Shown here one piece after another: positions 28,301 to 35,681 of a stretch of DNA of 64,000 nt. Position 1 is the first letter of the stretch. Every line of letters begins with the position of its first letter. A program made the position numbers and the translations under genes. The notes beneath the pieces are model-generated. The model was not told the DNA's origin. It saw nothing but the letters and a program-made list of their open reading frames with translations, and made no database searches. Source of the stretch: Mucilaginibacter terrae (GTDB lineage: Bacteria > Bacteroidota > Bacteroidia > Sphingobacteriales > Sphingobacteriaceae); contig NZ_JAVLVU010000001.1 of the NCBI RefSeq assembly GCF_031951985.1, positions 2,728,001 to 2,792,000 of the forward strand, written 5' to 3'.

Positions 28301-28792
28301 ACCCGTAGTTGTACCTTTAATGGTTACGCTTACACCAACCAGTTCTTCACCTTTATCGCTCACTATTTTACCATTAATAGGTATGGCTTGCTTTAAAGCC
28401 TCAGGCGCTGCTGTTTCAGTTTTTTCAGTAACTGGCCTTTTATTGCTCAGTACAATACGATCATTAATTAGCTGATAAGCTATTTGTTGGGGTAATATAT
28501 TATTAAGCACCACATCTAACCGTTGATTAGTAGCCTGGTAATTAATTTTAGTATCGGTTTTTATAATACTTTTACTGTAAACAAACTTTACGTTTGCCGA
28601 TTGCTCGATAACTTTCAGTGCTCTGTCCAAATTAGGTTCCTGGATGTTTACACTGACCACCTTGTCGAAAATTTGAGCATGGCTGCTCTTGGCGTAAGTA
28701 ACGGCAGAAAGAATTAGTGAAATAAGTAGCTGACTGAAGGTTATTCTCATCATTCTAAAGCAGTTACCCGGGTTAAGCAAATTGTACTGCAT
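25316..28792 (-). CDS. SusC/RagA TonB-dependent transporter with STN signalling domain
   Basis: This 1158-residue protein opens with a leader and signal peptide, then an STN domain (about 40-115: VVSVNIQEPNLDRALKVIEQ to YQLINDRIVLSNK). A carboxypeptidase-regulatory-like domain (NGKIVSDKGEELVGVSVTI), a plug (SVVSVNAEEIRSRPVANALQ; YVVDGIPLD; ILKDASATAVYGSRGANGVI) and the barrel follow. The STN domain contacts a FecR-type anti-sigma factor, and such a gene lies 114 bp upstream. This receptor therefore both imports an oligomer and signals its presence. ATGs at 28753 and 28750 are alternative starts closer to the hydrophobic stretch. The ligand is not predictable. Confidence 0.95.
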   Translation of the reverse strand: MQYNLLNPGNCFRMMRITFSQLLISLILSAVTYAKSSHAQIFDKVVSVNIQEPNLDRALKVIEQSANVKFVYSKSIIKTDTKINYQATNQRLDVVLNNILPQQIAYQLINDRIVLSNKRPVTEKTETAAPEALKQAIPINGKIVSDKGEELVGVSVTIKGTTTGTLTDAQGNFTLNVPDASAILIVKYVGFTTQEIAVGSQTTINIKLITQPSNLSEVVVVGYNVVRRSDVTSSVVSVNAEEIRSRPVANALQAIQGKAAGVDITSNERPGEIGQVRIRGVRSLTANNNPLYVVDGIPLDLRTAGIETINPNDIESIDILKDASATAVYGSRGANGVILVTTKRGKNGRMAMDYVGTVTVETLNDRINMMDAPQYIEFRRDAYRRIGYLYPLTRKPTDPLTVNPNSTYPLIPTLADDRRIFGNDPYAQENIARAWQSGTYDPSLLQTTNWTDMVKKTGVTQDHVLSVSGGTDKIKAYTSFGFLHQDGTQLGQDYTRYSTKVSVDVTPTKWFSMGGSINASYAKQNFGFITANATGPNNLYFAAQGQLPYAVPFDANGNRINLPGGDVNIQNPIGEDKYNINLRKIARGLGSFYAEITPFKGLKYRIQFGPDFYNANNGQYADRRSINQGAGQAGAVDQAQLLQNTRLAWTLDHLIYYNKSLGKHDFGVTLLQSSNSFREESSNMVAQNLPFPSQLWYQLNSVPNLFRYGSNLTDTRLNSYMARVNYTFNNKYVLTAFGRWDGATQLSEGNKWDFFPSASLAWRIDQEDFIKQYNWIDQLKLRAGVGSVGNAAIDPYLTLGNLQPLYYTYGTSVQPGYVSSDPSLANPIPFPNKFLGWERTTQYNFGLDYGFLDNRISGSIDVYFSRTSDLLLRKRIPSINGYAESYDNVGKTSNRGFEINLSTVNIKNKNFTWNTTLNFSASRDKITELSLGKINDVANLWFIGERLSTYYDFEKVGIWQDNLEDQAEMKKFTDANGGVRQFFPGSIKVRDVNGDYKIDANSDRVFRGSATPSWTGGITNTFNYKGVELSTFIYARWNFILRTGAENLQGRFAQRVVNYWTPTNPTNDYPAPNNGNASGDPFVSSMNYQDGSFIKIRNITLGYFLPAKVTKSLGLSRVKVYAQALNPGLLYSKIDWIDPDLGGSTFNRGFVMGLNVGF

Positions 28793-28906
28793 ACATTAAT
28801 GGTTTGTTGATTATAAATTGGTTAATAGGACAAGTACAGCCACAATGACACGCACAGATCAGGCTGATTAAATCTTTATTTTAAATACTTTATTAGGTTT
28901 TCTATT

Positions 28907-29890
28907 CTAATTGGATTGAAATTCAAACACGCCATTGGCATTTATATGGTAGCTTGCATTTACTGATTGTTGTATCATATCCAATATGGCGGGCAGGTTT
29001 TGGTCAGTAAAATCACCTGTGAATATTAAGTTGTTAAGCTTTGCATCGCTGCTATGTATGCTTATATCAAAGTTTTTACTCAGCGCTGTAAATACCTGAT
29101 TCAAGCGTGCATCGTTAAACGAAAGCGAGGTTTTATGCCAGATACGCATTTCGGCTTTAATACTGCTACCTGATTTTTTTACCAAAATAGCATGATTCAG
29201 CAATGTGGCTTTTTGGTTAGGTAAAAGCATGACCGATTTAGCCGAATTACGTTCGTGTACTGATACTTTGCCGGTAACTACGGTTACTTCTTCGGGGCTG
29301 TTTTTAAAAGCCCGCACCCTAAAACTGGTTCCCCAAACCTTTGTTGTTATATCATTACTTTTGATGATGAAAGGGTGGGCTTTATCCTTAGTTACTTCAA
29401 AAAATGCTTCGCCTTGTAGCTTTACTTCGCGATAATGCCCGACAAAGTTTTTGGGGTATGTTAATGTGCTTTTAGGACTAAGCCAAACCACACTATGGTC
29501 AGGCAGGTTTTTTTTAACAATACCACTGTTATTATTGTAGTAAACCAGTTGCAGGCTTGCTGTATGCTGCACTTTTGGTAAAGCAGGTTGATTACCTATT
29601 AATTTTACAATAATTAATATCAAAGCAGCCATGCTACTGGTTGCACCTAACATCCAATACAGGGTGCTTTTATACGAACGGGCCTGTCCTTCATCTTCCT
29701 TTTGAGCCTTGCTTTGCTTATATCTTTCGTAAATTGATTGCCGGATGTTTTCCTGATCCTGAATACTCATATCTCCGAATGGATCAGGTTCATTAGAAAA
29801 ATTTTTATACCAGTCATTTACAGCGCTTCTTTCTTCGGCAGTACACTGGTTACGCAAATACTTCTCAATAAGGTGCGGAGTAATCTTCAT
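28907..29890 (-). CDS. FecR-family anti-sigma factor
   Basis: This 327-residue protein has a cytoplasmic N-terminal sigma-binding region (1-80; LIEKYLRNQCTAEERSAVND), a single membrane helix (~80-100), a periplasmic FecR domain (~120-220; FFEVTKDKAHPFIIKSNDIT) and a C-terminal DUF4974 domain (~250-325; LNQVFTALSKNFDISIHSSD) that receives the STN signal. It would hold the upstream-encoded sigma factor until the SusC protein binds its ligand. It is separated from the sigma gene by 146 bp that contain a strong hairpin. Confidence 0.93.
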   Translation of the reverse strand: MKITPHLIEKYLRNQCTAEERSAVNDWYKNFSNEPDPFGDMSIQDQENIRQSIYERYKQSKAQKEDEGQARSYKSTLYWMLGATSSMAALILIIVKLIGNQPALPKVQHTASLQLVYYNNNSGIVKKNLPDHSVVWLSPKSTLTYPKNFVGHYREVKLQGEAFFEVTKDKAHPFIIKSNDITTKVWGTSFRVRAFKNSPEEVTVVTGKVSVHERNSAKSVMLLPNQKATLLNHAILVKKSGSSIKAEMRIWHKTSLSFNDARLNQVFTALSKNFDISIHSSDAKLNNLIFTGDFTDQNLPAILDMIQQSVNASYHINANGVFEFQSN

Positions 29891-29960
29891 ATCATAATTT
29901 TGTATCAGAAAATAAGTTTTCGATATAATTGGTTACAGAGAAGACAATCCTGAAACAGAT

Positions 29961-30002
29961 AACCCTTGCTCTGTCTCAAAAAAAAATTGACAGGCAAGGG
30001 TT
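29961..30002 (-). promoter_or_regulatory. Strong hairpin between sigma and fecR genes
   Basis: AACCCTTGC...CTGTC pairs with GACAG-GCAAGGGTT (about 14 bp with one bulge). On the transcribed minus strand the loop is T-rich. It could attenuate fecR relative to the sigma gene or stabilise an mRNA end. Confidence 0.5.
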
Positions 30003-30036
30003 AATAAAAAATCGGATAAATAAAAAAGAAGTATTG

Positions 30037-30627
30037 TTAATTGAAAAGAACGATTACTGTTGCCACCAAAACCTCGATACTCAAACGTAGTTTCTTAATA
30101 GCTTTACTTAAATGCCCTTCAACCGTTTTCTCGGATATGCCCAGTGTTTGCGCAATTTCTTTATTAGATTTATTTTGAACACGGCTCAATTCAAACACCG
30201 AGCGGCACTTAATAGGGAGCTGGCTAACCTGGTATTTAATAATATTGTTTAATTCATGCAAACTTATCCACTCCTCAGTAGAGTTGTGATAGACAGGATT
30301 ATGAATTATGTTTAAGTTCAAAATATTGTCGGCCAAAGTCATGCGGCGGCTTTCTTTTGCAAAATAGTTAAGCACCAAATGCTTCACCGACATGTAAACG
30401 TAACCTTCGAATGTTGACTGGATATTAATTTTTTTACGGTTAGCCCAAAAATTGGTCAAAAAGTCTTGTACAATTTCCTCGGCAACTTCGCGGCTTTTAA
30501 CCCGTTTATAAGCAAACGAATATAGGCTGCGCCAATACCGGTTATACACTTCCTCAAAGGCAGCCTCATTATCTGATTTAATCAGTTCTAATAATTGTAT
30601 GTCGTTCAGATTACTTAGGCGAAGCAT
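30037..30627 (-). CDS. ECF RNA polymerase sigma factor (FecI-like)
   Basis: This 196-residue protein has sigma region 2 (residues ~20-90; FEEVYNRYWRSLYSFAYKRV; EIVQDFLTNFWANRKKI) and region 4 with its helix-turn-helix (~135-185; CRSVFELSRVQNKSNKEIAQ; GISEKTVEGHLSKAIKKL). Its genes in order with FecR, an STN-bearing SusC and SusD make it the cell-surface-signalled activator of that SusCD pair. A hydrophobic C-terminal end (VLVATVIVLFN) is slightly unusual. No TAnnTTTG box is seen upstream. Confidence 0.93.
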   Translation of the reverse strand: MLRLSNLNDIQLLELIKSDNEAAFEEVYNRYWRSLYSFAYKRVKSREVAEEIVQDFLTNFWANRKKINIQSTFEGYVYMSVKHLVLNYFAKESRRMTLADNILNLNIIHNPVYHNSTEEWISLHELNNIIKYQVSQLPIKCRSVFELSRVQNKSNKEIAQTLGISEKTVEGHLSKAIKKLRLSIEVLVATVIVLFN

Positions 30628-30785
30628 ATTGAGCTTAATGGTTTATATCAACCTATCCGGTTATTTTGCATCATCTATGCGCTTATAACATTGTGCATTA
30701 GGACAGCAAGCAATATTGGTTGTAAAAAAAATTAATTAATTGGCAAACGAACGTAATTATATTTTTTTCAATCACCATCCTGTAG

Positions 30786-30811
30786 TGTCATGTACAAAAT
30801 TCATCATGACA
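30786..30811. promoter_or_regulatory. Palindrome TGTCATG-N12-CATGACA upstream of sigma gene
   Basis: The perfect 7-bp arms lie about 160 bp before the sigma gene's start, extendable by CCATC/GATGG with a bulge. It is a possible operator or cruciform; no regulator is known. Confidence 0.4.
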
Positions 30812-30970
30812 GATGGCGACAAAACACAAACACCTGTTTAATAACTTAATAGCTACTAATAGCTATTGTAACCATTATTCATTACCCACCAAAATCAATC
30901 ATTTTTTGCTAATGAAAGTTAATATATAAAAATCAGCTCCTACAAACTCGCCCTATAATTTTACCCATTA

Positions 30971-31011
30971 AGCAAAAAACGCAGCTCTCATATACGAAAA
31001 CTGCGTTTTTA
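30971..31011 (-). terminator. Intrinsic terminator of tRNA-Arg
   Basis: On the minus strand AAAACGCAG and CTGCGTTTT form a 9-bp stem ending in a T-run. The A-run on the other side makes it potentially bidirectional. Confidence 0.85.
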
Positions 31012-31012
31012 G

Positions 31013-31084
31013 TACCCCCGACGAGAATCGAACTCATATCTAAAGTTTAGGAAACTTCTATTCTATCCGTTGAACTACAGGGGC
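31013..31084 (-). tRNA. tRNA-Arg (anticodon CCU)
   Basis: The 72-nt cloverleaf can be drawn by hand. The acceptor is GCCCCTG with CGGGGGT and discriminator A; the D-stem GTTC/GAAT; the anticodon stem GAAGT/ACTTT around loop TTCCTAA; the T-stem ATGAG/CTCGT around TTCGATT. The anticodon CCT reads AGG codons. CCA is not encoded. A terminator follows directly. Confidence 0.93.
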
Positions 31085-31143
31085 AGATAATTGTGCAAAT
31101 GTGCAATTTTTTTGTGATTGCACATTTGCTTAATCCATATTTA

Positions 31144-33213
31144 TTATCGTATTACCGAACCATTATGCATGCCCTCACTCGTGGGTGCTACAAAGCTCAG
31201 TACACCTTCGGCATTTTCGGCCATCAGTATCATACCTTGCGACATGATGCCTTTAATTTCCCTTGGCTCGAGGTTTACCAGTATGCTAACCTGTTTGCCA
31301 ATAATAGCTTCCGGCTCAAAATATTCGGCAATGCCCGATACCACCGTACGTTCATCCAAACCAGTATCAATGGTAAGTTTTAACAGCTTCTTGGTTTTGG
31401 CAACCTTTTCGGCAGTTAAAATGGTGCCGGTGCGTATATCCATGGCGGCAAACTGCTCGTAATTAATATTAGCCTTAGCCGGAATTAATGCCGAAACAGG
31501 CTCAACCGCAGGCAACTCAATCGACTGCTTTTTGCTGATGAGTTTTTGCACTTGCTTTTCAATCAGCTCGTCCTCAATTTTTTCAAACAGTAACGATGCT
31601 TCACGCAATTGGTGACCGTTGGTAAATACCACTTCCTCATTAAAGTAAATGCTATCAGCGGACCAGTTAAGCATGGTTAATATCTTTTGTGCAGTACCCG
31701 GTAAAAATGGCTGTAAGCAACTGGCAATATGACCAATTAATATCAAACAATTATGCAGGGCTTCACGAGCGCCTTCCGGGTTGGTTTTAATGGTTTTCCA
31801 TGGTTCCTGCTCGGTTAGATACCGGTTACCCAAGCGGGCAATTTCCATAACGGTTTGTTGCGCCTGGCGGAATTTGTAGCTCTCAAAACTTTGCTCCAGT
31901 TCATCATAAAGCTTGCCTAATTGCTCATTCAGTGCAGCATCAGTAAGTTTAATCTGGCCCGATGCATCTTCAACTTTACCATCAAAAAACTTGTGCATCA
32001 GTATCATTACCCGGTTAACCAGGTTGCCTAATATGGCTACCAGTTCGTTATTAACGCGTGCTTGGTAGTCTTTCCAGGTAAACTCGCTGTCGGCAGTTTC
32101 TGGTGCAATAGCGGTGAGGTAATAGCGCAGCTCGTCAACCTTGGTAGGGAAATCTTCCAGGTAGTCGTGCATTTCGATGCTCCAACCACGGCTGGTCGAC
32201 ATTTTATCGCCCTCCAGGTTCATAAATTCATTGGCCGGTACGTTATCAGGCAATATGTATTCGCCATGTGCCTTTAGCATAGCCGGGAACACGATACAGT
32301 GGAATACAATATTATCCTTACCGATGAAATGCACCAGCTTGGTTTCGTTGTCCTGCCAGTACAGTTTCCAGTCTTTATTATGATCTAAAGCCCATTGTTT
32401 GGTGGCCGATATATATCCTATCGGTGCATCAAACCAAACGTAAAGCACTTTACCATCGGCACCATCAACGGGTACTTTAATACCCCAGTCTAAATCGCGG
32501 GTTACTGCGCGTGGGTGCAAGCCACCGTCTATCCAGCTTTTACATTGTCCGTATACGTTGGTTTTCCAGTCTTTAGCGTGGTCTTTCAATATCCACTCAC
32601 CCAACCAGCTTTCATACTTATCTAAAGGCAGGTACCAGTGTTTGGTTGGGCGCTTAACGGGCTTATTGCCACTTAGGGTCGAACGCGGGTCGATCAGTTC
32701 ATCAGGGCTCAGTGAGCTTCCGCATTTTTCACACTGATCGCCGTAGGCATTTTCGTTGGCACACACCGGGCAGGTACCTATAATGTAACGATCGGCCAAA
32801 AACGCGCCGGCCTGCTCATCATAATATTGTTCCGATTCCTTTACCTCAAAATCGCCGGCATCATTCATCACCTTAAAAAACTCCTGGGCGGTTTCATGAT
32901 GAATAGGCTCGCTGGTGCGGTGATAAATATCGAACGAAATGTTCAGCTTATCGAAGCAGTATTTGATAAGTTCATGATATTTATCGATGATAGCACGCGG
33001 CGTAGTACTTTCTTTCATGGCCTGGTTGGCAATGGCAGTGCCGTGCTCGTCTGATCCGCATACAAACACCACATCGCGCTTTTTAAGGCGCAGGTAGCGG
33101 GCATACAAATCGGCCGGAATGTAAGCACCGGCAAGGTGACCAATATGTTTTGGGCCGTTGGCATAAGGTAATGCCGCAGTTATGGTATATCGTTTATATT
33201 TTTGAGCTTCCAA
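31144..33213 (-). CDS. metG: Methionyl-tRNA synthetase
   Basis: This 689-residue class I synthetase charges tRNA-Met. The HIGH motif is at residues 23-26 (GPKHIGHLAGAYIPADLYAR), the KMSKS loop appears as KMSTS at 337-341, and a zinc knuckle uses C148, C151, C161 and C164. The anticodon-binding helical domain follows, then a C-terminal tRNA-binding (EMAP/Trbp111-like) domain from about 580 (DIRTGTILTAEKVAKTKKLL). This is the long form expected in Bacteroidota. It is divergent from the LD-carboxypeptidase gene. Confidence 0.98.
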   Translation of the reverse strand: MEAQKYKRYTITAALPYANGPKHIGHLAGAYIPADLYARYLRLKKRDVVFVCGSDEHGTAIANQAMKESTTPRAIIDKYHELIKYCFDKLNISFDIYHRTSEPIHHETAQEFFKVMNDAGDFEVKESEQYYDEQAGAFLADRYIIGTCPVCANENAYGDQCEKCGSSLSPDELIDPRSTLSGNKPVKRPTKHWYLPLDKYESWLGEWILKDHAKDWKTNVYGQCKSWIDGGLHPRAVTRDLDWGIKVPVDGADGKVLYVWFDAPIGYISATKQWALDHNKDWKLYWQDNETKLVHFIGKDNIVFHCIVFPAMLKAHGEYILPDNVPANEFMNLEGDKMSTSRGWSIEMHDYLEDFPTKVDELRYYLTAIAPETADSEFTWKDYQARVNNELVAILGNLVNRVMILMHKFFDGKVEDASGQIKLTDAALNEQLGKLYDELEQSFESYKFRQAQQTVMEIARLGNRYLTEQEPWKTIKTNPEGAREALHNCLILIGHIASCLQPFLPGTAQKILTMLNWSADSIYFNEEVVFTNGHQLREASLLFEKIEDELIEKQVQKLISKKQSIELPAVEPVSALIPAKANINYEQFAAMDIRTGTILTAEKVAKTKKLLKLTIDTGLDERTVVSGIAEYFEPEAIIGKQVSILVNLEPREIKGIMSQGMILMAENAEGVLSFVAPTSEGMHNGSVIR

Positions 33214-33252
33214 AATTGTAATTCTCTTTCTTTATTTTGCAAAGATAACATT

Positions 33253-34152
33253 ATGAGCATAACTCCCCCACACCTGCAAAAAGGCGATCGTGTAGCCATT
33301 GTTTGTCCGGCTAAAAAATTGCCTAAACCCATGGATGATGCCGTCACTCTTTTACAATCATGGGGCTTGGAAGTAGTTTTAGGGCAAACCGTAACAGCAA
33401 GCCATAACCAGTTTGCCGGCGACGATAACCTCCGCGCTGCCGACCTGCAGCAATATATAAACGATGACAGTATAAAAGCCATTTTTGCTGCCCGTGGGGG
33501 CTATGGTACGGTGCGGATTATTGATAAGATAGATTTTAGCCGCTTAGCCACTCATCCAAAATGGATAATAGGTTTTAGTGACATTACCGTGCTGCACGCG
33601 CATCTGTCGCGAAACTTTGGATTAGCAACCATACACGGGCAAATGCCTATTAACATTCCCGATGCCACAGCAACCTCAGTTGAAACATTGCGCAGGGCTT
33701 TGTTTGGCGAAGAATTAAGCTATGAGATAGAACCCAACCCGCTTAATCGCATTGGTGAAGGTAGCGGCCAACTCATAGGCGGCAACTTGTCTATTCTTAT
33801 ATCGGTGCTGGCATCAGCATCTGATTACAATTATGATGGCAAAATATTATTTATTGAAGATGTAGGCGAATATCTCTACTCGATAGACCGTATGATGTAT
33901 ACCCTTAAACGCGCAGGAAAATTAAAAAATCTGGCAGGTTTAATTGTAGGTGGATTTACCGATTTAAAAGATAACGACATTCCGTTTGGACAAACGGCGC
34001 AGGAAATCATCAAGGCTATTGTTGAAGAGTATGATTACCCGGTTTGCTTTGGCTTTCCGGCGGGACATGTGAGTGACAATCACGCGATTTTGTTGGGTAA
34101 AACCGTTTGGTTGCAAGTTGCATCTAACGAGGTTTCTGTAAAATATAAGTAA
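33253..34152 (+). CDS. Murein LD-carboxypeptidase (S66 family)
   Basis: The start chosen is ATG 33253 (299 residues), beginning MSITPPHLQKGDRVAIVCPA. The longer frame would overlap the divergent metG start. The S66 triad is visible as S109 in IIGFSDITVLHAHL, E202 in LFIEDVGEYLYSIDRMMYTL and H272 in FPAGHVSDNHA. These cytoplasmic enzymes remove the terminal D-alanine from tetrapeptides during murein recycling. No other recycling genes are adjacent. There is no signal peptide, which fits the family. Confidence 0.92.
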   Translation: MSITPPHLQKGDRVAIVCPAKKLPKPMDDAVTLLQSWGLEVVLGQTVTASHNQFAGDDNLRAADLQQYINDDSIKAIFAARGGYGTVRIIDKIDFSRLATHPKWIIGFSDITVLHAHLSRNFGLATIHGQMPINIPDATATSVETLRRALFGEELSYEIEPNPLNRIGEGSGQLIGGNLSILISVLASASDYNYDGKILFIEDVGEYLYSIDRMMYTLKRAGKLKNLAGLIVGGFTDLKDNDIPFGQTAQEIIKAIVEEYDYPVCFGFPAGHVSDNHAILLGKTVWLQVASNEVSVKYK

Positions 34153-34183
34153 CAAAAAAGGCCGGAAGCAAATGCTCCCGACC
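34153..34183 (-). terminator. Intrinsic terminator after susD (2)
   Basis: On the minus strand GGTCGGGAGC pairs with GCTTCCGGCC (two G-U pairs), followed by TTTTTTGTT. The pairing is better on this strand than on the plus strand. Confidence 0.75.
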
Positions 34184-34206
34184 TCATTTTGAAAACTATA
34201 AATTAA

Positions 34207-35662
34207 TTAATTATTACTTCCACCTATCAAGGCATTATACTGCAACTCAGAGTTTGAGATTGGCCAGATATAAGAGCCAGAAGCTGGAGGAGTAGGAGAC
34301 GTTATAGAGCCGCGTGCAGGAAAAGGTAAATTAAGGCGCGAAAGATCAGTACCTCTTAAACCTTCACCCAAAAACTCGATGTTTCTTTCGGTTAATATCA
34401 GATCGGCCAAGGCAGCGTTATTAGCTGGCGCAAAAGTGGTAGTTGCGTCAGAGCGTTGCCTTACTGCATTAAGCAGTGCTAAAGCCTGTACATCGGGCAC
34501 AGCTGTAGCGGCGCCACACCCTTGCTTTTGCTTCGGCCAGGTTTAGCAATACTTCGGGCCATCTCATAACAGGTGCCCAATCGGTATAAGGAGAGGGTGT
34601 AGCATATTTTTTTGTAAAACCACGGGTTCCGGTGCCCACCAATATGCGGCGTTTATCGGTAGCTTTCCAATCGGTATTGGCAACTATACCTGCCGGGTTT
34701 AAATAAAACTCGCCCGAACCAGCCTGGTTAAAGTAAGAACCTAACTGGCTTTGACCACCCGGCACCTCAGTACTACCCTGGAAAGGGAACGAAAATATCG
34801 ACTCAGGGGTAATGTAGTTGGTAAATGGTGTAGCTGGGTCTGGTTGCATAGCATTTGCATAATTAGCACTTGCTGCAAATGTTGGCCCTGTTGCAGGTAC
34901 AATTTTATTAGCCTCACTTATAACCTTATCATACTGTTGCATACTTAAATATACCCGTGTTTTAAATGCAATAACGGTGTTCTTATGCGCACGGGTGGTA
35001 GTGGTAGCAGCATCAGCATAAGATGCCGGCAAAGCTGTTTCTGCTGCGTCCAGATCAGCTATAATTTGTGCATAAACCTGTGCTGTACTGCTTTTAGCCA
35101 AATCATAATTTCCAAAGCTCGAAGCACCTTTTAAACGCAATGGCACAGCAGGTTTACTGCCATTACCGTCAACATAAGGGCGTGCATATAACTGCAATAA
35201 GCTATAATAAGAAAGTGCCCTAACAAACCGGGCTTCACCAATATATTGGTTACCTGTAGTAGATCCTACCACAGCATTGCCGTACTGAGTCATACCCTCA
35301 ATAAACAAGTTGCAATAGTTAATAGTGTTGTAAGCGGCACCCCAAAAACCGGTTACTTCCTGGTTTCCGCTATTTACCGAAAAGTTCCAGGTTTGCAGTG
35401 CTGTAACACCGTTACCGGTACGGTTTAGCCAGTTTTCGCCTCTAACCTCATTGTATATCATGTAGCGGCTTCCATAAAAGTTACCTGCTTTAGCAGTAGA
35501 GTATAAGCCCCTAACCTGTGCCAATATACGATCGGCAGTGGCAAATGGCTGCCCGTCCTGGTTAGAAACTTGTGTTTCAGATGTTGGGCTGAGCAATGAT
35601 TTTTGGCATGAATAGTTTGCCATTACAGCAACACTAAACAAGTATAATATCTTCTTTTTCAT
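34207..35662 (-). pseudogene. SusD/RagB-family lipoprotein (2), frameshifted near the C-terminus
   Basis: The start at 35662 gives a lipoprotein signal (MKKKILYLFSVAVMANYSC). The frame runs through typical SusD features (YIGEARFVRALSYYSLLQLY; MRWPEVLLNLAEAKAR) and then goes wrong at about 34505-34520. The correct continuation is in another frame: GAATAVPDVQALALLNAVRQ to the stop at 34207, with the C-terminal SusD signature LTERNIEFLGEGLRGTDLSR. Removing one G in the AGGGTGTGG tract restores 484 residues. The gene pairs with the SusC gene 19 bp upstream. It may be a sequencing error or a real mutation; the lost part includes the conserved C-terminal segment. Confidence 0.82.
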
Positions 35663-35681
35663 TGTTTTAAAATCATTTAAG

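Larger units (their letters stand above)
30628..31012. other. 385-bp intergenic region upstream of the sigma gene
   Basis: It is AT-rich and lacks convincing ORFs. It contains the palindrome TGTCATG-N12-CATGACA (30786-30811), flanked by complementary CCATC and GATGG, and the terminator of the tRNA (30971-31011). Nothing else is recognised. Confidence 0.6.
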
